Positions 53,778-63,999 of a stretch of DNA of 64,000 bases are shown one piece after another. The notes below the pieces were generated by a model that saw nothing but the letters and a program-made list of their open reading frames with translations, ran no database searches and was not told where the DNA came from. The stretch covers positions 248,001 through 312,000 of the forward strand of contig CAWELH010000008.1 in assembly GCA_963809925.1 (NCBI GenBank), given 5' to 3'. Numbering within the stretch: the stretch's first letter is position 1; the number at the start of each line of letters is the position of its first letter. Source of the stretch: DASQZK01 sp963809925 (GTDB lineage: Bacteria; Bacteroidota; Bacteroidia; Bacteroidales; GCA-2748055). Both the position numbers and the translations under genes were made by a program.

Positions 53778-55202
53778 CTATTCTTTAACCACAATGGTCT
53801 TATACGAACAGAACCTTCTTGCGGTTTCAGGATTGGCATTTTCCTCAATGACTCCCAGTTTAATCTGGAATACACCTGGTACTTCATACGCATGCGTTAT
53901 CGAGGCGCCTACACCACGGGATCCGTCGCCAAAATCCCAATAATATTCACCGGGTTTTGCTTCGCCAAAATAAGATTCAAGGCCGTTGAATGAGACATTC
54001 TCATTGATCAGCAGTGAATCGGGACCGGTTATATACGACTGGATGGTTTTTCTTACTTCCACCAGATATTCTGCCTGATTGAACTCAACCAAACCGGTTA
54101 GTTTATCGATAACGTTGAGCTGCACCAGGTAGTCGCCGGGACCCTGGTAACAATGTTCGGCTTCCATTGACCTTACTTTTGTGTGGTCCCCTAGATCCCA
54201 TTCATACACATATAATGTGGTATCAAGAGTGACCGTGTTCTCTTCATAAAAAACATAGCAGAAGTTATCCGCAACCTGCTTTTTGCACACCTCAAACCTC
54301 GGAATGGTTGATGCAAAGGAATAAATATCCAGACTTCCACGTGCATCAGTGGTGTAATACCCTGAATCAAAGTTTACATTAACATAAAATGTAAAGTCAT
54401 TCCTCCTCGAATTAAACGGTGCGGGTAGTTTTACCGGATTTATCCACCGTCCGTTGTAGTATTCACTGTAAAAAAGATCAAAATCCGTGGTGTTGTCATG
54501 GCCCGAAGAGGAGAAGTAAAGCCGCCCGGAGGGGTGAATGTAGGGATAAATTTCATTTTCAGCGCTATTGATTACCGGGCCGAGATTCCGGGGTGATGTC
54601 CATGCTCCGTTTTTAAAATTAGATACATAGATGTCATAACCGCCAAACCCCCCGGCCCTGTCGGAGGAAAAATAAAGCGTTGTGCCAATAGAATCAAGTG
54701 TCGGGTGTGTGGTATGGGCATTAAGATCGTTATATTCAAATGGATGTATGTTGGTCCATCCACTGTCAGCTTTATCTGCAAAATAAAGCCCGAAATTCGA
54801 ATTTACCTTGCCACCGCCGGATTCGCTTTCTTTAAAATTCTTTGTAAAAACAGCCAGCCTGCCATCACCACTGAATGTGATGGGTCCTTCATTCTGTGAT
54901 GTAGAGGTAGTCAGGTCAGTAGAAAAAAGCACAGGGTTACTCGTCCATTTGCCATCTGCTTTTTTTGGAAGAAGGAAAATGTGGAACATTGGTCTGTCCT
55001 CCATATCAAATTTCTGAATGAAGGAGCTAATTGTTTTGTCAGTGCAGTACACCAGACCTTCACTTGTAATAACCGGCGCCACTTCGTTGAAATTATTCGT
55101 GGAGGCGGGTAACTTTTCTGTCTTATAGTATGACTGTCCGAAAAGTGCCGGGCTCAGGGTAAGCCAGAAGAATAAAATATATGGTACAATTTGTTTCCTC
55201 AT
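53778..55202 (-). CDS. PD40-propeller and PKD-domain exported protein
   Basis: 474 residues from the ATG at 55202, one base after the PorP gene stop; an upstream ATG at 55229 lies inside that gene and is unlikely. A signal peptide (ending LFGQ) is followed by PD40-type propeller blades (TLYFSSDRAGGFGGYDIYVS, RLYFSSSGHDNTTDFDLFYS) and two PKD-like domains (YEWDLGDHTKVRSME, YYWDFGDGSRGVGASITHAY). These resemble the periplasmic propeller proteins encoded with PorP/SprF. It likely assists surface display or envelope anchoring. No OmpA domain is present. Confidence 0.82.
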   Translation of the reverse strand: MRKQIVPYILFFWLTLSPALFGQSYYKTEKLPASTNNFNEVAPVITSEGLVYCTDKTISSFIQKFDMEDRPMFHIFLLPKKADGKWTSNPVLFSTDLTTSTSQNEGPITFSGDGRLAVFTKNFKESESGGGKVNSNFGLYFADKADSGWTNIHPFEYNDLNAHTTHPTLDSIGTTLYFSSDRAGGFGGYDIYVSNFKNGAWTSPRNLGPVINSAENEIYPYIHPSGRLYFSSSGHDNTTDFDLFYSEYYNGRWINPVKLPAPFNSRRNDFTFYVNVNFDSGYYTTDARGSLDIYSFASTIPRFEVCKKQVADNFCYVFYEENTVTLDTTLYVYEWDLGDHTKVRSMEAEHCYQGPGDYLVQLNVIDKLTGLVEFNQAEYLVEVRKTIQSYITGPDSLLINENVSFNGLESYFGEAKPGEYYWDFGDGSRGVGASITHAYEVPGVFQIKLGVIEENANPETARRFCSYKTIVVKE

Positions 55203-55203
55203 A

Positions 55204-56121
55204 TCAGAAATAGAATGGACTATCCACATTTGACCTGAATTTCAGTTCATATCGCAGCATGATCTCGTGTGTCCCGTTGGAAATCCTGCTCAGGCTTGTA
55301 AAGTAATAATCGTATGCGTATCCCAGTCTAAGCCAACTGGCAAGCTGGAACTCGATGATGCCGGTAATTGCGTGTGCATTGGTTCTGTACATGGCCCCTG
55401 CCCAGACCTTATCCTGCATCATGATAAAGTTCAATCCGGCCTGGATATCAATGTTCGCTGTACTGTAATCCACTAAGGTCGACGGCTTGATTTTAAAATC
55501 TTCGGTAACATCCAGGAGATACCCGGCGGTTAGAATATAATGATAACTACCGGTATTGAAGTTAAATTTGTGACCTTCCCTTGGAAAATCAAGGAAATAC
55601 GGTACCGACAGTCCGGTGAAAAACTTATTGTTATACATGTAAACCCCGGCACCAAAATTAGGGGCGATGCCGCTGGAACTGATGAATTCCGGATCGGTTT
55701 GTGACTGGTCATAAAGCTGGAAATCGCCGGAGAAATCCTCACTATAATGGTAAATGCCGGCTTTGAGACCAAACGAAAGGCGTACATCCCCGAGCCAGAT
55801 ACGGTAGGCATAATTTCCATATATGCCGGTATTCTTCACGAGTGGATTATAATTGTTCTCAATACTGAGCCCGAGTGCAATTTTATCATTCTTTAGCGGC
55901 GAATGTATTGCAAACTTCATGGTTCTGGGATGACCCTTAAAACCCGTAAGATATTCTTTGTCGACCAGTGTGCCGCTCACGGATTCCCGGCTTCCGGCAT
56001 AGGCAGGATTGATCACCATACCGTTTATCAGGTACTGGCTGAGCCTGGGTATATCAAACTGTGCACCGGCATTGATTGCAGCCAGGACCAGTATCAGTGA
56101 TATGAGCGTTTTCCTGATCAT
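55204..56121 (-). CDS. PorP/SprF family type IX secretion membrane protein
   Basis: 305 residues. A signal peptide (to about residue 20), then the family N-terminus RLSQYLINGMVINPAYAGSR, and a predicted outer membrane barrel ending in Phe (DSPFYF). In Flavobacterium johnsoniae SprF is needed for secretion of the type B adhesin SprB; paralogues lie beside their own cargo. Here the gene directly follows a 1422-residue gliding-domain protein with no gap, so that protein is its probable cargo. Confidence 0.92.
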   Translation of the reverse strand: MIRKTLISLILVLAAINAGAQFDIPRLSQYLINGMVINPAYAGSRESVSGTLVDKEYLTGFKGHPRTMKFAIHSPLKNDKIALGLSIENNYNPLVKNTGIYGNYAYRIWLGDVRLSFGLKAGIYHYSEDFSGDFQLYDQSQTDPEFISSSGIAPNFGAGVYMYNNKFFTGLSVPYFLDFPREGHKFNFNTGSYHYILTAGYLLDVTEDFKIKPSTLVDYSTANIDIQAGLNFIMMQDKVWAGAMYRTNAHAITGIIEFQLASWLRLGYAYDYYFTSLSRISNGTHEIMLRYELKFRSNVDSPFYF

Positions 56122-59100
56122 TTATTTTACCACAACATAATTTTTATCAGGCGGATACTTCTTTCCTTTATAGCTGATCTCGAGGACATAGTAGTACACG
56201 CCAGCCGGAACGATATTGTTTTCACTTTTCCCTTTTCCGTCCCATATTTCCAATCCGTTATTGGGAAGTCCCCTCCTGAAGCCCAGCCGGTCGATGTCCT
56301 TTTCCGTTATCTCACGTACCAGTAGCCCACTGGTGGAAAACAGCTGGAATGTAAATTGGACCTCATCGGTATCGAGTCCCTCCGCAACCAGAAAATCATT
56401 AATATTATCAGGGTTCAGCGGTGAGATGCCGTCATAAATGTGAACATTCCTTCGCTCGATGTCAAGGTCGGCAGTTTCGGGATAGCAGTTTCCGTTTGAG
56501 ACAGTCATACGAAATCTGGAGGCTTCGGTGGGGATTTCCGAAATCAGTGTTGAGTCGCCGGAAATATTGCTGAATGTTCCGTTGCCCTCAAGAACCGACC
56601 AGGTGATCTCTCCGGCCGTTGGTTCTTGGTATTTTACCAGGTACTTGTCCGAAATATAAATTACCACAGAATTCTCGACTAGCTGAATCGCCGAGGGCTG
56701 CTCAAAGAAGGCGATTTTCACCGAGTCGACGGAGGGTGTGTAACCAATCAATTCCTGGCATCCAGGTGAAAAAGCATAAAACTTCAGCACAGACTCCTGC
56801 CTGTCAAAATTTCCTGATACACGGGCGAAGGTCTGATCTGAAAGGCTGTCATCGAGATGTATGGACTGATTGGAAACTGTCCAGTAATAATTGATGCCAA
56901 GGTCCGGATTAGCTTTGATCTGCCAGTCGGAACCACATACTGAGGTACTGTCATCCAGAAGTATTTCAGGTTCGGCATCAGGGAAAAGCTCGCTGTGGGC
57001 AGTAAATAGCACCAGATTTTCATCTCTGGCGCGGCATCCTTTTGCATCGGCCAGGCTGTCGATCCTAAAGTCATACGAAAGCCGTTGTTGCGGGAATCCG
57101 GTGACATGGATCTGATCGTCCTGTCCAATGTTATTTACCTCGGTATTGCCAGAACCCAGTCCGTTTGAGTACCAGGCGGTATAGGCAGGTTCACCTTCAC
57201 GAATCCCGATAATAATTGCAAAATTTTGTTCAAGGTGACAGACAGAATCCTTGTTGGCAGTAAGTTGTGTAAGCACCGGACGCGTAAGTGTGTCAATGGC
57301 TACTACTGAGGAAGTATCGGTGCAGACTCCGGCGGAGGTTACGATACGCCGAAATGTTTTCGGAACATCGAGTTGCGCGGGCTGGTAATCAGAATTGCCG
57401 GGTGAACCGGAGGCGATAGACCATATACTGCCATCCGTACTTTGTTCCCAGAGGTAAACGTAGTCCCCACTGCCACCATTGGGGTTATTGCTTGCATCCA
57501 GTACAGAAGGACTTGTGCCCACACAAGTCTCCCTGTTGGTCGGCCCTGAAATCTGGTTATTTCCGATGGCGGGAGGGACAGATATGGTGATGGTGGCGCT
57601 TGTGTCTCTGCAGGTATAGTATGTAGTGGGTCCTGAAAGAACGATCCTGCGGTATGCTGTTGTATCACTAAGAGGCTGACTGAAGTCGTAATTTTTCTGA
57701 TTCCCGTTAATGGAAATATCAGAAAAATTCACTTCACCGGACGCTTTTTTCTGCCATTGCCATGAATAAGTTCCCGGGCCCTCACCACCATTGGAAGGAG
57801 TACTGCCCGTAAGATTATCCGGTTTGATCCCTTCACATACGGTTTGCGCCGATGAAATGGTGTTTCCCGCTATTGCCGGGAGGATAGATATTAGGATGGA
57901 ATCAGAAATATTCGAACACACCTCCCCTGGTCCGGAGAGAATTTTCCTGCGGATCCAGGTGGTCTCAATGAGTGAACCGGGTTTGAAAGGCTGGTTCACT
58001 GTCTCTCCCTGTGCAGATGTCCAGACTGTGAGGGATTCCGGTCTGCTCTGCCATATATAATTATAATCCGGGCTGTCACCGCCCGCTGGTACATTTCCTT
58101 GAATGTCAAGACTTACCAGACCGGCACATATAAGTGTATCATCGTCGAGAATACTGTTTCCGGTTATGTCGGGCAGAACCGTGATCAGCAATATGTTGCT
58201 TGTGTTGATGCAGGCGTCCTCTGATCCGGAAAAAACTTTCCTGCGGTAATTATAGGTTCCTTCAGCGAGTGTTCCGGGGTTTGCAAAATTTTGGGTGGTA
58301 TTTCCGGCATCGCCCCAGGTACCAGAGGTGTTGATCTCCCATACATATCGCTTATCCGCAGGGTCGCCTCCCAACGGAACCGGGCCTGTGAGAGGGGCCG
58401 GAGTCTGGCTGTTGCAAATCGTTTGGGGGGCAGATATGGTATTCCCTGCCAGATCGGCAAGTACCGTGATCGTTACCTTGTTGCTTGTATCCACGCATAC
58501 ACCAGAGGATACAATTCTTTTGTAATAGGTTGTATCGGCAAGGTTTGGTGTTGAGTAAGATGTCTGGTCATTTGTGCCCGTGGCATTAATCCATGGCGTT
58601 GCATTCCCGCTCTGTATCCACCTGTAATCGTAGGTTCCCAATCCTCCCGTCATACCGGTTGGTGCCGATAAGACACCGGGGGAAACATTGTAACACACGG
58701 TATCGCTGCCAGTGACCAGATTATTGTTTAATCCGGCCTCTACGTTAACCGTAACATAAAAGCTCGTATCGGCGAGGTCGGGATTCGTCTGATCGGTGAC
58801 AATACGGCGGTAGAACATTGTATCTATCAGAACAGGAGGCTGGTATGATCTTAGGTTTATCGGATTTGGTCCGCTGGCGTTTACCCATGTCGAAGCATCG
58901 GTGCTCTCCTGCCATTTGTAAAAAAAGGCACCGCTGCCGCCCATTGGATAGAAGGCCTTGAGCAGTGAAGGACTTTCATTTTCGCAGATAGTCTGATCAT
59001 TGGGCATGCTGTTGATGATAAAACCGCGGATGGGGATGACGAGTTTACTCTGTGTAGCACCCTCTTTCCCCGGACTGGATTTACGATATTTATCAATAGT

Positions 59101-60390
59101 ACCGTCAATTTTTCCGGAGTTGCCGAAAAGGGTGTCAGTATTGACCCCAACAGGGAGAGCAGTACCCTTAAACCATATCATTCCTCCGCCGCCGCCGCCA
59201 CCCGGACCGGTTGAATCGGGAATAGCAAGAGCGTTGCCCCCATTTCCGCCCCGGACACTGAGGTTTAGGTTTCCTATAAATTGTTCGATGCTGAGTACGA
59301 TGACACCGCCGCCGCCACCGCCACCTGCACCGGCAGTTGCAACTCCCGTTACACTTTCACCCCGTGCTGAGATCATCCGACCGTTACCAACAAGTGTGTC
59401 GGCGAGGATTATGATAATTCCTCCACCATTCCCGCCGGTAGTGGCAAGCCTGGATGACGCAGCCACCTGTGTACCTGTTCCGCCAGCACCACCCATATAC
59501 ACACGATTGTAATAGAAATTTACTGAATTATTCGAGTAAAAAGTGCCCAGGGATATGCCAAATTCACCTCCGATATCACCGGGTACCGGACAGGATGAGG
59601 ACTCCATCCCTCCATTTCCGCCCTGACCGACATTGGCACCGCCACCTCCACCGGAAAATTTACCATTCCCACCGCCGCCAGCGGAGCCTAAATGCCCCCT
59701 GCCACGAGTATAGCCATAACTTCGTTCCACTACTGATTCCCCCTTGGCTCCGGCTGTATCCTGTGCCGTTTCAACATAGTATCCCTGATTACTGGCTCCA
59801 CAATCGTTGGTATATTGTCCGGCTGGCTGACCACCTTTGAATCCCTTCCCGTTGGCGCTCATATCCGAATTCATTGTCAATTTTTTCCTTACGATAACTG
59901 GAAATACGCCGCCGGTTTTAGTCACCGGATCCCAGGCTGGGAAATCAAAGCCGGCTTCAACACTTGCATAGTCATAAGTGGGGATACGGATAAGCTGGCC
60001 CGATTCCCCGGATTTGTAAGGAGTCATACCGGGTAGGGTAGTATTCAGGACAATGGTCGTATCATTCGTAATTTCACCAATTTTAAATATGGCATATTTC
60101 CCCGTGTTGTACATGGCGTTAACTTCACCTTTTCCAACGCCAACGGAAGGTGGATAGGCACTGGCTCCAAAACTCTGGAATACCAATACGGTGTCGTGAA
60201 CCTGAAAAGACGTTGCATCGCCGACAAACAGCGTGTCGGGATCATTACTGTTGTAGCAACTGACGCTGTTTATACGGGTATATACGGCAGCAGAACCATC
60301 CACAGCCTGTTGAGAGAAAACATCCGGATTATTGAAAATCAAAATGCTTACCACCGCTGCCAGGAGGGTATTTTTCCTTACATTGATCAA
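56122..60390 (-). CDS. Large surface adhesin-like protein with gliding-motility C-terminal (type B T9SS) domain
   Basis: 1422 residues starting at a TTG (60388-60390); no better start is near and the TTG leads into a good signal peptide ending VFSQQ. A Gly-rich segment follows (about 215-265 and 320-405), then at least seven repeats of about 80 residues with a W-containing core and a YRRI/FRRI-type ending (for example FYRRIVTDQTNPD, YYKRIVSSGVCVD), resembling Ig-like modules. The C-terminus (IYDGISPLNPDNINDFLVAEG to KNYVVVK) is the CHU_C-type sorting domain. It should be exported by T9SS with the adjacent SprF-like protein. Ligand unknown. Confidence 0.9.
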   Translation of the reverse strand: MINVRKNTLLAAVVSILIFNNPDVFSQQAVDGSAAVYTRINSVSCYNSNDPDTLFVGDATSFQVHDTVLVFQSFGASAYPPSVGVGKGEVNAMYNTGKYAIFKIGEITNDTTIVLNTTLPGMTPYKSGESGQLIRIPTYDYASVEAGFDFPAWDPVTKTGGVFPVIVRKKLTMNSDMSANGKGFKGGQPAGQYTNDCGASNQGYYVETAQDTAGAKGESVVERSYGYTRGRGHLGSAGGGGNGKFSGGGGGANVGQGGNGGMESSSCPVPGDIGGEFGISLGTFYSNNSVNFYYNRVYMGGAGGTGTQVAASSRLATTGGNGGGIIIILADTLVGNGRMISARGESVTGVATAGAGGGGGGGVIVLSIEQFIGNLNLSVRGGNGGNALAIPDSTGPGGGGGGGMIWFKGTALPVGVNTDTLFGNSGKIDGTIDKYRKSSPGKEGATQSKLVIPIRGFIINSMPNDQTICENESPSLLKAFYPMGGSGAFFYKWQESTDASTWVNASGPNPINLRSYQPPVLIDTMFYRRIVTDQTNPDLADTSFYVTVNVEAGLNNNLVTGSDTVCYNVSPGVLSAPTGMTGGLGTYDYRWIQSGNATPWINATGTNDQTSYSTPNLADTTYYKRIVSSGVCVDTSNKVTITVLADLAGNTISAPQTICNSQTPAPLTGPVPLGGDPADKRYVWEINTSGTWGDAGNTTQNFANPGTLAEGTYNYRRKVFSGSEDACINTSNILLITVLPDITGNSILDDDTLICAGLVSLDIQGNVPAGGDSPDYNYIWQSRPESLTVWTSAQGETVNQPFKPGSLIETTWIRRKILSGPGEVCSNISDSILISILPAIAGNTISSAQTVCEGIKPDNLTGSTPSNGGEGPGTYSWQWQKKASGEVNFSDISINGNQKNYDFSQPLSDTTAYRRIVLSGPTTYYTCRDTSATITISVPPAIGNNQISGPTNRETCVGTSPSVLDASNNPNGGSGDYVYLWEQSTDGSIWSIASGSPGNSDYQPAQLDVPKTFRRIVTSAGVCTDTSSVVAIDTLTRPVLTQLTANKDSVCHLEQNFAIIIGIREGEPAYTAWYSNGLGSGNTEVNNIGQDDQIHVTGFPQQRLSYDFRIDSLADAKGCRARDENLVLFTAHSELFPDAEPEILLDDSTSVCGSDWQIKANPDLGINYYWTVSNQSIHLDDSLSDQTFARVSGNFDRQESVLKFYAFSPGCQELIGYTPSVDSVKIAFFEQPSAIQLVENSVVIYISDKYLVKYQEPTAGEITWSVLEGNGTFSNISGDSTLISEIPTEASRFRMTVSNGNCYPETADLDIERRNVHIYDGISPLNPDNINDFLVAEGLDTDEVQFTFQLFSTSGLLVREITEKDIDRLGFRRGLPNNGLEIWDGKGKSENNIVPAGVYYYVLEISYKGKKYPPDKNYVVVK

Positions 60391-60499
60391 TGCAAAATAG
60401 TTATCGTAATTACCTTTCTAAAGTAATACATTAATTACGAAGATCATTTTTAAAAGTTTAAAAAACGTCAACAATTTGTGAAAATTACCAAAGGCAGGA

Positions 60500-61618
60500 C
60501 TATCGCCGCTTTAAGCGCTGAAAGAAACGCCGGATGTTGCCAATGGTAATGGAGTGTTTCCGGGCACCTTTGACACCAAGGAGGTATGAATACGGCTGCA
60601 GTCTGACGAGATGCTCCCCCAGAATATTCACCATTGCAAGGAGGGGTACGATGACGAACATGCCGGGAATCCCCCAAACCATTCCTCCTGCAACGATGCC
60701 GATAATTATGACCATGGGATTCAGTCTCAGGCTGTTACCTACGATGTTAGGTGTCAGGATGTTATTCTCAACAAACTGTATGATGGCATATAAAATGATC
60801 ACCTGTGCCGGTTGGATCGGGGAATCGCTGGTAAGCATCACGAAGGTAAATGGAAACAATGCTCCGATAAGGGTGCCGAAATAGGGGATAAAATTGCACA
60901 TGGCTGAAATCACTCCGAAGACGATAGCATGGTCGACCCCGACAATGAGGAGACCCGAGGAATTGATCACGGCAAGGATAAGGACAACCGTCGAAACCCC
61001 GCCCATATAACTCGGGACGACGGTAGAAAACTCTTTGAGAATCTTAATTGCCTTAACTTTGTTCTCTGACGGGACGAGTTTCAAAATGAAAATTGCCAGC
61101 TTCGTTCTGTAAAAAAGGAAAAGAAAGATAAAGACTGGCAGGATACCCAGACGAAAGAGTGTACCGGCTGTGCTGGTAAATGTCCTGTTCATCATAGTGT
61201 TCCCAACGTCGAAGAGGTGTCTTACGCGATTCCTGATAAAATCCACAAGACGGAGATCACTTAAGCCAAAGCGTTTTTCAATGGCATTTTCCAGTCTGTC
61301 AATATTCGAGAGTGCCTTTAACTTGTAAATGGGAAAATCATCGATAAATCCACCAGCTTGCTTGTAAATAAAAAACAGACCTGCTCCCACGATAAGCAAA
61401 AAGATGAGAATACTTAACAGGTTGGCCAGAATCCTGGGTGCTCCGTGCTTTTCAAAGAAGCACGATGCCGGATAAAGGAGGTATCCGAAAAGTACGCCCA
61501 GAACGATGGGATACAGAAAATCCTTTGCAGCGATAATTGCATGAAAAAACAGGATCACAGCGAGCAGAAAGAAGGTGATCCTCATGGAAAGCGGGTACCT
61601 GTATAGTAAGTTCTTCAT
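60500..61618 (-). CDS. AI-2E family transporter (YdiK/PerM-like)
   Basis: 372 residues with about eight membrane helices. ILYAIIQFVENNILTPNIVG and NPMVIIIGIVAGGMVWGIPG are the conserved C-terminal core of the family. Members have been linked to autoinducer-2 export, sodium/proton exchange or permease function; the substrate here is open. It overlaps the upstream histidine kinase by 4 bp (ATGA), so it is translationally coupled and may be functionally linked to that signalling protein. Confidence 0.9.
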   Translation of the reverse strand: MKNLLYRYPLSMRITFFLLAVILFFHAIIAAKDFLYPIVLGVLFGYLLYPASCFFEKHGAPRILANLLSILIFLLIVGAGLFFIYKQAGGFIDDFPIYKLKALSNIDRLENAIEKRFGLSDLRLVDFIRNRVRHLFDVGNTMMNRTFTSTAGTLFRLGILPVFIFLFLFYRTKLAIFILKLVPSENKVKAIKILKEFSTVVPSYMGGVSTVVLILAVINSSGLLIVGVDHAIVFGVISAMCNFIPYFGTLIGALFPFTFVMLTSDSPIQPAQVIILYAIIQFVENNILTPNIVGNSLRLNPMVIIIGIVAGGMVWGIPGMFVIVPLLAMVNILGEHLVRLQPYSYLLGVKGARKHSITIGNIRRFFQRLKRR

Positions 61619-63999
61619 CCGTTTTCAACATTTGCCAGCGGAAGAAGAACATAAAAGGTCGTCCCCTTCTTTATCTGGGTCTCATACCAAATCCTGCCTC
61701 CCGCCGTCTCGATAATATTTTTAACAATGGCAAGGCCCATACCCATTCCACTGGACTTAGTCGTGAAATTAGGCTGGAAGAGCCTGTCCCTGATTTCTTC
61801 CGGTATGCCCTTCCCATTGTCTTCCACGCTGATCAGCGCATTCTGCTCACTTTTCTCAAGACTGATATTGATGATGCCCTCTCGCCCTTCTGAAATGGAC
61901 TGCATGGCATTTTTGATCAGGTTGATGAGCATCCTGTTCAGCTGCTCTTTGTCGGCATATATATAAACATGATCCCATTCACCGGTGTTCAGATTGATCT
62001 CATATTTATCATATTCTTCAAACAAACTTATGGCATCCTTAAGTCGTTCAATAAGGTCGACTCTGACATTTATGGCCAGGGGCATCTTAGCGAAATTAGA
62101 AAATTCGGTGGCTATGGCCGAAAGGTTATCAATCTGTTCTATCAGTGTCCTGGTGATCTTCTGAACCTGTTCTTCCCGTTCCTCCGCTTTGTCGCTCCAT
62201 ATCCTCTGCAAATGCTGAACGCCAAGTTTCATGGGTGTCAATGGATTTTTAATCTCATGTGCAATCTGCTTGGCCATCTCACGCCATGCTGATTCACGTT
62301 CACTCCTTGCCAGAAGTTCGGCACTTTTCATCAGTTCCTCCACCATCTGATTGTATTCTTCTACCAGACTGCCAATTTCATCATGGCCTTCATAGGAGAT
62401 TTTCTCGTTTTTCTGACTCAGGCTGACCCGGGCAATATTTTCCTGAATAAGTTTCAGTGGGTGAGTGATCCTGTTGGAAATAAATACGGCAATGGTAAAA
62501 CTCAGCAATGAAAGTAGCATCACAATATTTATAATGGCAACTACCAGGTTTGTGACCTCCCTGGTAAGTTCATCCTGCCGGGTAAAGTAAGGCAGATTGA
62601 GATAGGCGAGGATGCTATTGTCACTGTTTACGAATGGCACATAGGCAGAAAGATATTTGAGTCCACCAATCCGCTCATTATGAAAATATTCCGAACGTTT
62701 CAACGCACTCATCTCCTTATATGCCATCGCATCCATCATGTCTCCGGTCAGAGCCATATCGAAAATCTCGTGCCTGGAAGTTGCAAGCATCCGGCCTTCC
62801 TTATCGAAGAGATTTATGTCGGCATAAAAGACATTTGAAAACTTCTGCAGCAGATCATTGAGACTATAAAACTCATCACTCGTCCAGTTATGTAAATCCG
62901 TTTCGAATTCAAGTTTATGGATGAGTTCAACATATACAGACTGAATTTTTTCCTTCAGTAATTCCGTTTGACGGCTTTTGTACTGCCTGATGCTGAAATA
63001 TACGGTTCCGGCACCAATAAGAATCAATGAAAAAAATAGAAGAGATGTCATGACCACCTGTATCTTGTTCTTAAAATTCCAGCGTAAACGGAGAGATATC
63101 GGGCTGATGTTGGTAAGAACAAGGAGAAAGATAAGGATGATGAAGTTAAAACTGAAAATATAGGAAAATGAGATCAGTATATCCACCCAAAATACCGACG
63201 GTTTGCTGACAATAATTGTGTTCGTCGGGTCAATGTTGTAAACCAGGTGATCATACTTATCAGAACTTGCCATTTCAAAACCTTCTCTGCCTTTGGTGTA
63301 AATACGGCTCGACATGGAGTATGCAAAATCGCCCGAGCTGGTGATTAGCCTTTTCCGGTTGTATTTAGCCCAGGAAAATTGGTTGCCGGTATTTACGAAC
63401 CGATCTTCAAGGAGTAATTCCGGGTATCCGAGACCTTCAGAGATAAGCCTTGAATCAAGTTCAATAAACAGGGTTACTTCCTCACCTTCCTCTCCCTCAA
63501 AACTGATCGAGCCAAAGTAGCTGACCCTTCCGTTAAGATTGTCGAGATAGAAAAAGTCGGTATTCGGAACCTGAATTCCATCCCGAAGCACATACTCATA
63601 AAAGAAGTTATAGCAGTGATAATAACGGTCTTCTGGAGGAGCAACGTAAACACTGTCCAGTGGCCTGCACGGTGTGATCTGAAGATCGTACTTATCCCAG
63701 AATCCACTAAAAAATTTCCGCTGTACATATGCATAAAATTCTTCAAAATTGAAATAGGGATCGAGTAGCTTTTTTTTGAGATCCTCATCGCTGCGAAGTC
63801 TTTTATCAAGATCGGGGAAAAGTAATTCAGCGACAGCGTCATGCTCTGCGGACAGGTTGACAGCCATCATTTTCATTTCCGACCTGCTCTTTTGTTCGCT
63901 GAAACGGGTAATCTCAAAAACTGAAAACACCGAGAAGAGAAGAATATATAAAAGGAAAGTGGAAAAACGGTACTGATTCCGATTCCCAAAACGGAAGTA
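61615..63999 (-). CDS. Membrane sensor histidine kinase, 5' end beyond the window
   Basis: The reading frame stays open to the window edge. A GTG at 63928 is internal: upstream codons encode a membrane helix (FSTFLLYILLFSVFEITRFS), so the true start is past 64000. Visible parts: extracytoplasmic segment, two helices with a short loop (about 63200-63000), a second extracytoplasmic domain, another helix, HAMP, HisKA with AHEIKNPLTPMKL (phosphorylated His), and HATPase_c with NLIKNAMQSI, EDNGKGIPEEI and SSGMGMGLAIVKN. No receiver domain is fused and no response regulator is beside it. Coupled to the AI-2E gene. Confidence 0.93.
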   Translation of the reverse strand, partial: YFRFGNRNQYRFSTFLLYILLFSVFSVFEITRFSEQKSRSEMKMMAVNLSAEHDAVAELLFPDLDKRLRSDEDLKKKLLDPYFNFEEFYAYVQRKFFSGFWDKYDLQITPCRPLDSVYVAPPEDRYYHCYNFFYEYVLRDGIQVPNTDFFYLDNLNGRVSYFGSISFEGEEGEEVTLFIELDSRLISEGLGYPELLLEDRFVNTGNQFSWAKYNRKRLITSSGDFAYSMSSRIYTKGREGFEMASSDKYDHLVYNIDPTNTIIVSKPSVFWVDILISFSYIFSFNFIILIFLLVLTNISPISLRLRWNFKNKIQVVMTSLLFFSLILIGAGTVYFSIRQYKSRQTELLKEKIQSVYVELIHKLEFETDLHNWTSDEFYSLNDLLQKFSNVFYADINLFDKEGRMLATSRHEIFDMALTGDMMDAMAYKEMSALKRSEYFHNERIGGLKYLSAYVPFVNSDNSILAYLNLPYFTRQDELTREVTNLVVAIINIVMLLSLLSFTIAVFISNRITHPLKLIQENIARVSLSQKNEKISYEGHDEIGSLVEEYNQMVEELMKSAELLARSERESAWREMAKQIAHEIKNPLTPMKLGVQHLQRIWSDKAEEREEQVQKITRTLIEQIDNLSAIATEFSNFAKMPLAINVRVDLIERLKDAISLFEEYDKYEINLNTGEWDHVYIYADKEQLNRMLINLIKNAMQSISEGREGIINISLEKSEQNALISVEDNGKGIPEEIRDRLFQPNFTTKSSGMGMGLAIVKNIIETAGGRIWYETQIKKGTTFYVLLPLANVENG

